From NCBI GenBank assembly GCA_964490895.1, contig CAZBEI010000060.1, positions 1 to 6,073 of the forward strand: a DNA stretch of 6,073 bases, read 5' to 3'. Position 1 is the stretch's first letter. Every line of letters begins with the position of its first letter. The DNA is from JACRAO01 sp964490895. GTDB lineage: Bacteria > Bdellovibrionota > UBA1018. Made by a program: the position numbers and the translations under genes. Positions 1 to 5,481 of this stretch are shown here, piece after piece. Under the pieces are notes generated by a model. It saw only the letters and a program-made list of their open reading frames with translations. It was not told the origin of the DNA and ran no database searches.

Positions 1-1351
1 ATAATTCTGCTTTTTGTTGCTCAGACAAATATTTTGTATATTTTTTTTCAATCTCAGTCATTTCACTATGTGCATTTTGTTCGTACTTTAGAATATTTTT
101 ATTTATTTCCTCAAGCTTCTCGCTTGATGTTTTGAACTCATTTTTTGCTTTTTGCAATTTACCTACTGCTACCTCTAGATCAGCCGCTTTTTTAGCAAGC
201 GAAGCTGAATCTAATTTCCCAGGATTTTCTCTAATAGTTTTTTGAAGTTCAGTTACTTCTTTTTGTGCTTGCTCCATTTCTTTTTTTATTTTTTCAACAT
301 TTTCATTAAGCACTACAAGTTCTTGCCCTCTCAATTTTTTAGCGTCCTCATGGAGTGTTTGTATCTTATTTAATGAAGTACTAAGACCCTCGCTTTCAAC
401 TGATCTGTCTGCAATTGCTTTTGTAATCGCTTGTTTGAACTTATTGTCATTATCTCTAATTTTTTTAAGCGAATCGAGGAGATCATTTTGATCGGCTTTT
501 GCCACTTCGCCTGGCAAAGTGGGCGCTGGCGGTAACTGGGGAGCGGTTTCAGCTGGAGACTTGGCTGTCGCTTTTTCACCACTTCCTGCGCCGGCAGTAC
601 CTGCTGCAGGAGGAAGGTTTACAGATGGAGCAGCTGGGGGTGAGGCAGTTTGAGGTGGGGTAGCTGGAGCTTGTGCTGCTGGTGGAGCAGCTGGGGGCGA
701 GGTAGCTTGAGATGAAGCAGCTGGGTGTGCAGGCAATTGGGGTGCTCTGCTAGCACCAGCTTCTGCGTCTGAAGTAACAGTCACACGAGGCCCAGCAGTC
801 GGGGGATTAACTCCTGGAGCAGCGCTTGGTTGCTGCCCTGTACCTCCTACATTTCCTGGTACATTTCCTCGACCAGAAGCAGGAACTGGAGCTTTGGGAC
901 TAGCGGGCAAAGGCGCGGCGTTTTGGGCTCCTTCCTGAGAATCTTTATTTATAACAGGATTTTTTTGGTTGCTGAGATAGTCATTTCGTAGCCTCCAAAC
1001 ATCACCTCTAAGTTTAATCAGTCTGGCTCCGTCTTCACCTGAGGGACTTCCACTAAGCTCTTCTTCAATTTTACTCAATAGGATACTTGTGTGTTCATCA
1101 ACGCTATTGATATCTTTATCGGTAATCATCCCTTTTGGTACATAGGCATGAACAAATTTTAAATAATAAAGATTTAACCCCTCTGCCCGTGTTAACGGAT
1201 CATGCCCCCTTCCCTTCGACATCTGTTTTTTCATTTCTAGCCGTTTGTATTCTTGCTCATCATCTGCAACACAAAACGCAACACAAAAGGTTGTCGTTAA
1301 AATCCAGAGACCACCCAAAACCAAAATTTTTCTAAATTCCAATAATTTCAT
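1..1351 (-). CDS. Secreted Pro/Ala-rich coiled-coil protein, C-terminus cut by window edge
   Basis: One uninterrupted frame runs from ATG at 1351 to the left edge (450 codons, no stop), so the C-terminus is missing. GGAG at 1360-1357, 5 bases before the ATG, supports the start. Residues 1-29 form a Sec signal peptide: basic start (MKLLEFRK), hydrophobic core about 9-28, likely cleavage after A29 (CVA-DD). There is no proper lipobox. Residues 30-125 are a mixed charged, probably folded region. Residues about 136-285 are dominated by Pro, Ala, Ser, Thr and Gly with motifs such as SPPAAP, a typical flexible extracytoplasmic linker. From about residue 288 to 450 the chain is rich in Lys, Glu, Gln and Leu with heptad-like spacing and almost no Pro, and is predicted to be a long coiled coil. 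I do not recognise the family. A role spanning the periplasm or binding the envelope is inferred from architecture only. It is divergent from the gene at 1709. Confidence 0.85.
   Translation of the reverse strand, partial: MKLLEFRKILVLGGLWILTTTFCVAFCVADDEQEYKRLEMKKQMSKGRGHDPLTRAEGLNLYYLKFVHAYVPKGMITDKDINSVDEHTSILLSKIEEELSGSPSGEDGARLIKLRGDVWRLRNDYLSNQKNPVINKDSQEGAQNAAPLPASPKAPVPASGRGNVPGNVGGTGQQPSAAPGVNPPTAGPRVTVTSDAEAGASRAPQLPAHPAASSQATSPPAAPPAAQAPATPPQTASPPAAPSVNLPPAAGTAGAGSGEKATAKSPAETAPQLPPAPTLPGEVAKADQNDLLDSLKKIRDNDNKFKQAITKAIADRSVESEGLSTSLNKIQTLHEDAKKLRGQELVVLNENVEKIKKEMEQAQKEVTELQKTIRENPGKLDSASLAKKAADLEVAVGKLQKAKNEFKTSSEKLEEINKNILKYEQNAHSEMTEIEKKYTKYLSEQQKAEL
624..737 (-). repeat. Imperfect 57-bp tandem duplication in the Pro/Ala linker
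   Basis: The 30 bases at 624-653 and at 681-710 match at 26 positions, offset by 57 bases (19 codons). Similarity fades through the remainder of each unit. On the coding strand both copies encode a SPPAAP motif in the linker of the secreted coiled-coil protein. Because 57 is a multiple of three, the copies stay in frame, as expected for linker growth by tandem duplication. Confidence 0.6.
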
Positions 1352-1708
1352 AAAAACTCCTACAACTAAGTCAATGCAATCTATATGCCAAAAAAGGGCG
1401 TCACAAAATAATACATAATTTTAAGATAAAAACACCAATCGCTTGATTTTAATACAGAAAAACCTGGTCTCAATTGAACTGTGTCTTTTTTGACAAAATT
1501 TTTCTTTTTTCTGCTTTGAATAAAAAATTTACACTTTGCTAAATAGAAAAAACAAAACCACACAAAAAACCCTATCTGCTCAAGAACTTAGATTTATTTG
1601 TGTTTTTTTTAGGCAGCTGACCAGTAGTCCATGCGGAAATACGATTGACACCCTTTTTATTATGTGGGAGTCCTACTCGAGAAGAAAACCGAAAAGGGGG
1701 AAATAAAC
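1352..1708. other. AT-rich divergent intergenic region
   Basis: This 357-base stretch separates the divergent starts at 1351 (minus) and 1709 (plus), so it should carry promoters for both genes. It is strongly AT-rich with many A and T tracts. For the minus gene the best pair I see is TTGGTG (1438-1433) and TATTAT (1413-1408), but the 19-base spacer is long. For the plus gene a perfect TTGACA lies at 1645-1650, but no good -10 hexamer sits 16-18 bases downstream; TATTAT at 1658-1663 is too close. An 8-base palindrome TCAATTGA is at 1470-1477. I see no convincing gene, RNA or riboswitch here. Confidence 0.5.
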
Positions 1709-2146
1709 ATGAAATATCATCTTATTATTTTAATTACTCTCGTCACGTCAGCGTGCGCTTATGCAGAAGGAGTTCAAGAAGAAATCATCGGAAACGTCGT
1801 GGCCGTGAAGAGAAATTTTGGACATGCAAACTTCGAAGCTTGCAAGCAGACCGTGAAGACCTATGGCTCAGACAGCTTTCAATGTGTAGTTACCTTTCCA
1901 AACTCATCTCAGTTTGTCCATGGTGCTTTGAGATACACTTATCGCAAAGTGACTGTAGACTCCTGCAGCGTTGAGATTGCAAGCGTAGTCAATGGCTACT
2001 CCATTGCAGTAGAACCCATTGTCCACACGCCGCACTCCATTGCCCCTCTTACACAAACGGTGGCCTTAGAATGCATTCAAAAAGCGATTGCCACCACAGA
2101 ACTAGGTAAAACAGACATCCAAATTGTTGTTCTAGACGTACGCTAA
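1709..2146 (+). CDS. Small secreted four-cysteine protein, unknown function
   Basis: The 145-residue product starts at ATG 1709, 8 bases after the SD-like GGGGG at 1696-1700. An upstream in-frame GTG at 1664 would put 15 charged residues before the signal peptide, so it is less likely. Residues 1-19 form a Sec signal peptide (MKYHLIILITLV core) ending in AYA before E20, a standard signal peptidase I site. C16 is not in a good lipobox because T occupies the -3 position. The mature chain of about 126 residues has four cysteines (C45, C59, C86, C122), enough for two disulfides, and alternates beta-prone stretches such as IIGNVVAV and IQIVVLDV. I do not recognise the family. A folded, disulfide-bonded periplasmic or secreted protein is inferred. 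It is the first gene of a plus-strand series, 63 bases before the phosphoesterase; co-transcription is possible but unproven. Confidence 0.8.
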   Translation: MKYHLIILITLVTSACAYAEGVQEEIIGNVVAVKRNFGHANFEACKQTVKTYGSDSFQCVVTFPNSSQFVHGALRYTYRKVTVDSCSVEIASVVNGYSIAVEPIVHTPHSIAPLTQTVALECIQKAIATTELGKTDIQIVVLDVR

Positions 2147-2188
2147 AGCTTTGTATATAGCTACACGCAGCATGACAATGGCCACAAT

Positions 2189-2205
2189 GCTTCCGAGCTG
2201 GAAGC
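2189..2205 (+). promoter_or_regulatory. Hairpin covering the ribosome binding site of the phosphoesterase gene
   Basis: GCTTCC (2189-2194) pairs perfectly with GGAAGC (2200-2205) around a 5-base loop. The 3' arm contains GGAAG (2200-2204), the only good Shine-Dalgarno sequence for ATG 2210, with a 5-base spacer. When folded, the ribosome binding site would be hidden. No T-run follows, so it is not an intrinsic terminator. A regulatory function is inferred; a 6-bp stem could also arise by chance. Confidence 0.45.
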
Positions 2206-2209
2206 GAGC

Positions 2210-3013
2210 ATGAAAATTCTTTTTTTTGGTGATGTGTTTGGTAAACCAGGCCGCGAGGCACTTAAAAAGGCCTTAGATAAACTTGTTCCTCTCCATCAAC
2301 CTGATTTCATCATTATTAATGCTGAGAATGCAGCCCATGGCAATGGCTTGCTCCCCGAAATGGCAGAGACTTTTTTTTCCATTGGGGTCGATGTCATCAC
2401 CCTTGGGAATCACGCATGGGATCAAAAACAAATTGTCCCCTATTGGTCGACCACTACGCGGCTCCTCCGACCTGCCAACTATCCAGACCACCCACTCTAC
2501 AAAACTCCGGGCAGAGGGGCGACGGTCGTGGAGTCCAGACACAATCCCCATTTAAAATTAGGTGTGATCCAAGTCATGGGGAGAGTTTTTATGGATGCGC
2601 TCGATTGTCCATTTAGAACTGCAGAAAAAGAACTCGAGCGCCTTTCGCAATATGGACTCAGGTGCATCCTCATTGATTTTCATGGTGAGGCGAGCTCCGA
2701 AAAGCAAGCATTTGCAAATTTTATGGATGGAAAAATCAGTGCTGTCGTGGGTACTCATGCCCACGTCCAAACAGCAGATGAGCGCATTTTGTCGGGAGGA
2801 ACAGCTGCCATCACAGATGTTGGAATGTGTGGGTGTTTTGACTCCGTCATTGGAGTTAAAAAAGAAATTTCGATTCAAAAATTTTTGACAAAAAGACCTG
2901 TAAAATTTGAACCCGCCGAAGGACCTGGAGGGTACGGTGCCGTTGTCATTGAGATTAACGAAAGTACAGGCAATGCTCTTTCTATTTTGAGACTCAGAGA
3001 GGCTATTGTATAA
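2210..3013 (+). CDS. ymdB: YmdB-family (TIGR00282) metallophosphoesterase, likely cyclic-nucleotide phosphodiesterase
   Basis: The 267-residue protein matches the family length of about 260-270 and carries its metal-binding signature in order: D8 in GDVFGKPGR, E39-N40 in NAEN, N67-H68 in GNHAWD, H158 in DFHGE, and H183 with H185 in GTHAHVQTAD. All expected ligands of a two-metal calcineurin-like centre are present, so it should be active. The characterised member, Bacillus subtilis YmdB, hydrolyses 2',3'-cyclic nucleotides in vitro, affects motility and biofilm choice, and is linked to RNase Y. Escherichia coli YmdB is an unrelated macrodomain protein. No signal peptide is present, so it is cytoplasmic. 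The start ATG 2210 is set by GGAAG at 2200-2204, inside a hairpin. The stop TAA overlaps the loop and 3' arm of the next hairpin. The substrate in this organism is unknown; the family assignment is firm. Confidence 0.93.
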   Translation: MKILFFGDVFGKPGREALKKALDKLVPLHQPDFIIINAENAAHGNGLLPEMAETFFSIGVDVITLGNHAWDQKQIVPYWSTTTRLLRPANYPDHPLYKTPGRGATVVESRHNPHLKLGVIQVMGRVFMDALDCPFRTAEKELERLSQYGLRCILIDFHGEASSEKQAFANFMDGKISAVVGTHAHVQTADERILSGGTAAITDVGMCGCFDSVIGVKKEISIQKFLTKRPVKFEPAEGPGGYGAVVIEINESTGNALSILRLREAIV

Positions 3014-3019
3014 TAGCCT
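3000..3019 (+). promoter_or_regulatory. Perfect 8-bp hairpin across the phosphoesterase stop and next gene start
   Basis: AGGCTATT (3000-3007) is the exact reverse complement of AATAGCCT (3012-3019), with a GTAT tetraloop. It spans the end of the phosphoesterase gene, including its TAA at 3011-3013, and ends one base before ATG 3021. The only SD-like sequence, GAGAGG (2997-3002), overlaps the 5' arm and is 18 bases from the ATG when unfolded. The hairpin may therefore control coupled translation or shorten the SD-to-start distance. No T-run follows, so it is not a classical terminator. Structure seen; function inferred. Confidence 0.45.
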
Positions 3020-3020
3020 A

Positions 3021-3692
3021 ATGCAACGTCCTACTCCTCAAGAGTTTTACTCAGAGTTTTTAGAATTTGTCAGACAGGAAACCCAAAAAGAACGCAGTGC
3101 CGTTAGCCGAAGGATGTTTAATGTTGTGCTTTGGTGCTTTCTGATTCCAGCTTTTGTGGCGTTTGTCGTTATATTATTGGTAAATTTTAGAATTTTGCCA
3201 CACGTAATGAGAGGTTATTTGGATTGGATCTTGCTATCATTTCCAATTTTTTATGTCATCAATGTTTTGAGCTCAGAAGTTTTAAAAGACCTGCCTTTGC
3301 TTTTAAAAAAAGGGGGAATGACCAACACCCTCAACCACGCCCAAAAGGAAGGGAAATGGAGAGAGCGGATATGCGAAGAAATGCCAAAAAAAATACGGGC
3401 GGATTTTTTGGAATGGAAGTGGATTCAAAAAAACTATAAAACAGACTTAGATAATCTCCTTTCACGAATTCGTTTTTTGACCGTTTTGGCCGGAGCTGTT
3501 TTTTTTATGATTGTAAAAGGAATTGATTCTTTTTTTGACGTGACGAAACTCACCACAAATTCGGACTCCTCAGAGTGGATCGGACTCAGTCTATTTCTTC
3601 TGTTGTTTTACCTTTCAGGGAACCAAAACTATCGCTCATTATTGAGATTTTCTGATTGTGTCGAATTGATTATTCAAAAAGAAGAGGGCTAG
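3021..3692 (+). CDS. Four-helix integral membrane protein, unknown function
   Basis: The 223-residue product counted from ATG 3021 has a hydrophilic N-terminus (1-33), two hydrophobic helices at about 35-56 and 67-84, a basic and acidic cytoplasmic-type loop at about 86-150 (KEGKWRERICEE, KKIRADFLEWKW), then two more helices at about 152-168 and 185-199 and a short charged tail. This predicts a four-pass inner-membrane protein with both ends and the large central loop on the same side. I do not recognise the family. A TTG at 3006 in the same frame would add five residues and overlap the phosphoesterase gene by 8 bases, but its SD-like GAGAGG is only 3 bases away; the ATG seems more likely although it too lacks a well-spaced SD. 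The 7-base gap to the phosphoesterase gene strongly suggests one operon and perhaps a shared process at the membrane. Confidence 0.8.
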   Translation: MQRPTPQEFYSEFLEFVRQETQKERSAVSRRMFNVVLWCFLIPAFVAFVVILLVNFRILPHVMRGYLDWILLSFPIFYVINVLSSEVLKDLPLLLKKGGMTNTLNHAQKEGKWRERICEEMPKKIRADFLEWKWIQKNYKTDLDNLLSRIRFLTVLAGAVFFMIVKGIDSFFDVTKLTTNSDSSEWIGLSLFLLLFYLSGNQNYRSLLRFSDCVELIIQKEEG

Positions 3693-3704
3693 GCTAGAAA
3701 ACAA

Positions 3705-3720
3705 ATCTTTTTAAAAAGAT
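3705..3720 (-). terminator. AT-rich 16-bp palindrome, possible weak terminator for the integrase transcript
   Basis: ATCTTTTTAAAAAGAT is a perfect 16-base palindrome that can form a 6-bp stem with a TTAA loop. On the minus strand it is followed by a U-rich stretch (TTGTTTTCT), the right polarity to end transcripts coming out of the integrase gene. On the plus strand it is followed by A tracts instead. The stem is almost all A-T and therefore weak. Confidence 0.25.
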
Positions 3721-3737
3721 AAAAAACAGAAAAAAAT

Positions 3738-3743
3738 TATGCT
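3738..3743 (+). promoter_or_regulatory. Possible -10 element for tRNA-Ala
   Basis: TATGCT lies 13 bases before the mature 5' end of the tRNA, preceded by A-rich DNA of UP-element type (3713-3736). This places a start near 3750 and leaves a leader of about 6 bases. No convincing -35 hexamer is seen at the right distance, so the tRNA might instead be read through from the upstream operon. Confidence 0.3.
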
Positions 3744-3750
3744 ACAAAGT

Positions 3751-5220
3751 TCACAAGGGGCCGTAGCTCAACTGGTAGAGCGCGAGCTTTGCAAGCTCGA
3801 GGTCGTCGGTTCGATCCCGATCGGCTCCAAATTTATAACTCCCTTTAATCATTAATGAATTTTTGTTTTTCTCATCTGTTTTAAAATTATTTTGAGGACT
3901 GTTTTGACCTTTGCGGAGCATTAGCGGAGCAGGAAGCTGCTTATTTTCCAACGTTGATGAAACTTGTGAGTCAACAACATGTGGCTGCATTTCATGGCAT
4001 ATGTCCGAAACTATTTTGCTCATATCTAAATTTTCCAACATGTTTTGAGGAAGTAGGGCCAACTTTTTTAAAAAAACAGCCACAAATCCAGTTCCTCCCT
4101 CGGCGCTCCTTGATTTTATACTATTTTCCTTTTCAGACTCATTGTCAAAACTAAAATTATCTCTCACTTTAAGATCCCCATCTAAAAGATGAGTATAGAC
4201 TTTTGATGTGATCCCAATATCAGAGTGTCCAAGAATGGCCGATACTTTTCGTAAGCCCCAGCCAGCCCTGATTTTGTTGCTCCCATAGCTGTGCCGCAAA
4301 CAGTGAAGATCCACCCTCTTTTTTATTCCTGCACGCTTTGCTGCACGCTGTAAGGGCAATCGAAATGAATCAAGTCTTTGTCTACTTCCGTTTGGTCTAG
4401 AAAAAATGAACTCATTATTTTTTGACAGAAGGCCCAAGGCTGTAATGGCTCCCCCTTCGAGTGGAATCACCCGCGAAGAGCCATTCTTGCTTTTTCGGAT
4501 GTGGACAAAACCAGAGTCCAAATCAACATCTGTCCATTTTAATTTTAGTGCCTCTGATCTCCTCAGCCCAGTGTGAGCCAGGAGTTTTATCAATGGGTAC
4601 AAAAGAGGTGATTTTGACTGTTTGGTTTCTACAAAAAGTTTTTCGAGTTCTTCGGGCACCAGAAAATCAATGTTTCTTGTGGGTGGTTGTTTTGGAAAAA
4701 ATCGGTTAAAATCTCTGATTTTTCTGACCCCATTTTCCGCAGAAGGGTTAAGGTCACAATAAATATCTCCGAGGATAGTCAACTTGTAGTGATATTTTTG
4801 GATGGTGGAGTGAGAGCGTCCTTTTGTTTTGAGCTCCATATAAAATCTATAAAGACAATCTTTTTTGAGTTCTGTAAAAGGGAGACTCCCAAAAGTGGGG
4901 CGGATAGAGTTTTCATATTTTCCTCGCAGGGCTTTTTGCCACTCAGGACTTGCGCTCAGATAACGATGGCTTTTATAAAGCAGATCAATGAGCTCTGAAA
5001 TAGTCAGCGCTGGAGTATAAACGGGGAGTTCGGGTCTTGGGTTCTGCCCCTGGAACAGGGATTTTCTGACTTCTGCTTCCATGTAGAGAGCTTCGTCTTT
5101 TGATGGTCCAGCTGACATACTCTTCCAGATGCCGGTGGCTCGATCTTTCCACCTCACAATCCAACTCACTTTGCTACTTTTATGCTTTTTTCTATAAATG
5201 TAGGTGCGGACTTGATTCAT
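3751..5220 (-). CDS. int: Tyrosine recombinase (integrase) whose 3' end reads through the tRNA
   Basis: The 489-residue protein starts at ATG 5220, with AGGA at 5232-5229. Residues about 1-60 resemble an arm-type DNA-binding domain, 72-172 a SAM-like core-binding domain, and 183-350 the catalytic domain. All catalytic residues are visible: R220 in TGLRRSE, K245 in KSKNGSSR, H306 and R309 in HCLRHS, H332 in LGHSD, and nucleophile Y342 in VYTHL. It should be active in site-specific integration and excision. Most relatives end 10-40 residues after the tyrosine, but this one continues for 147 more. Residues 357-463 are a polar tail of unknown role. Residues 465-488 (GADRDRTDDL...LYQLSYGP) are the antisense translation of the entire tRNA-Ala, and the TGA lies just beyond the tRNA. 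It forms an operon with the excisionase-like gene 22 bases upstream. Family call firm; the authenticity of the last 25 residues is uncertain. Confidence 0.95.
   Translation of the reverse strand: MNQVRTYIYRKKHKSSKVSWIVRWKDRATGIWKSMSAGPSKDEALYMEAEVRKSLFQGQNPRPELPVYTPALTISELIDLLYKSHRYLSASPEWQKALRGKYENSIRPTFGSLPFTELKKDCLYRFYMELKTKGRSHSTIQKYHYKLTILGDIYCDLNPSAENGVRKIRDFNRFFPKQPPTRNIDFLVPEELEKLFVETKQSKSPLLYPLIKLLAHTGLRRSEALKLKWTDVDLDSGFVHIRKSKNGSSRVIPLEGGAITALGLLSKNNEFIFSRPNGSRQRLDSFRLPLQRAAKRAGIKKRVDLHCLRHSYGSNKIRAGWGLRKVSAILGHSDIGITSKVYTHLLDGDLKVRDNFSFDNESEKENSIKSRSAEGGTGFVAVFLKKLALLPQNMLENLDMSKIVSDICHEMQPHVVDSQVSSTLENKQLPAPLMLRKGQNSPQNNFKTDEKNKNSLMIKGSYKFGADRDRTDDLELAKLALYQLSYGPL
3757..3829 (+). 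tRNA. tRNA-Ala (anticodon TGC)
   Basis: The full cloverleaf can be drawn. Acceptor arm 3757-3763 pairs with 3822-3828. D stem 3766-3769 pairs with 3778-3781. Anticodon stem 3783-3787 pairs with 3795-3799 around loop TTTGCAA, with anticodon TGC at 3790-3792. T stem 3805-3809 pairs with 3817-3821 around TTCGATC. The discriminator is A3829. The third acceptor pair is G3759-T3826, the G3-U70 wobble that is the main identity element for alanyl-tRNA synthetase. The CCA end is not encoded (the sequence continues AAT), so it must be added enzymatically. Five intact stems and the identity pair indicate a functional tRNA. An integrase gene runs antisense through the whole gene. Confidence 0.97.
3783..3829. 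other. Probable attachment site (attL) in the 3' half of tRNA-Ala
   Basis: Tyrosine integrases of this type commonly recombine within the anticodon or T arm of a tRNA and rebuild its 3' end from element DNA. Here the integrase gene points at and enters the tRNA, and the tRNA is intact, which fits such a site. The exact core cannot be defined because the other junction, with its duplicate of the tRNA 3' end, lies beyond the right edge. Confidence 0.6.
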
Positions 5221-5242
5221 AGTTTATATCCTACAGACGTTA

Positions 5243-5467
5243 TTAAACACTCTGTTCGCGCACAAGCCAGCGGATAAACTCCTTCTTAGGAAACAAAATC
5301 GTTTTTCCAACGCTCACGCGGGGAGGTCTTCTTTCTCGATCAACTCTTCTTGTCCAATTATACACAACTTTTTTTGTACAGCCCAATAGGACAGAAACAT
5401 CTTCTATTTTAAGGAAAACCTTCCCCTGAAATTCTTTTTCTAAATCTTGAATAATAGACTCGTCCAT
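5243..5467 (-). CDS. Excisionase-like winged helix-turn-helix protein
   Basis: This 74-residue protein starts at ATG 5467 with a strong AGGAG at 5480-5476. Residues about 18-40 (FLKIEDVSVLLGCTKKVVYNW) form the helix-turn-helix of the HTH_17/MerR-like fold, followed by a wing (RVSVGKTILF, 50-59) and a closing helix ending in FIRWL, the usual pattern of AlpA/Xis-type proteins. Such proteins bind and bend DNA beside attachment sites to favour excision, and some also regulate transcription. Its position 22 bases upstream of the integrase gene and on the same strand fits a recombination directionality factor. Basic residues cluster at 39-50 (TRRVDRERRPPR). It could alternatively be a transcription activator of the element; the fold call is much safer than the precise role. 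Confidence 0.82.
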   Translation of the reverse strand: MDESIIQDLEKEFQGKVFLKIEDVSVLLGCTKKVVYNWTRRVDRERRPPRVSVGKTILFPKKEFIRWLVREQSV

Positions 5468-5481
5468 ATTGATTTCTCCTT

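Noticed and set aside
370..582. 70-codon minus-strand frame inside the secreted coiled-coil gene
   Set aside because: It is out of frame with the long open frame from 1351, which has coherent domain architecture; this one is a shadow.
1381..1563. 60-codon minus-strand frame with GTG start in the intergenic region
   Set aside because: It is rich in Phe, Lys and Tyr as expected from translating AT-rich DNA, shows no domain or signal peptide, and lies where the promoter of the gene at 1351 should be. An AGGG upstream of the GTG is not enough to call it.
1645..1663. TTGACA followed by TATTAT as a plus-strand promoter
   Set aside because: The spacer is only 7 bases, far from the 16-18 needed, and no other -10 hexamer fits the TTGACA.
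1645..1974. 109-codon plus-strand frame overlapping the secreted four-Cys gene
   Set aside because: It starts without a ribosome binding site and is rich in Arg and Ser without any fold signal. The overlapping frame has a proper SD and signal peptide.
2147..2188. TATATA at 2154-2159 as an internal promoter for the phosphoesterase gene
   Set aside because: The best upstream partner (TAGACG, 2133-2138) matches the -35 consensus at four of six positions and the spacer is only 15 bases, which is too weak to annotate.
4687..4998. 103-codon plus-strand frame antisense to the integrase
   Set aside because: It is an antisense shadow of a gene with all catalytic motifs intact; no start signal or recognisable domain.
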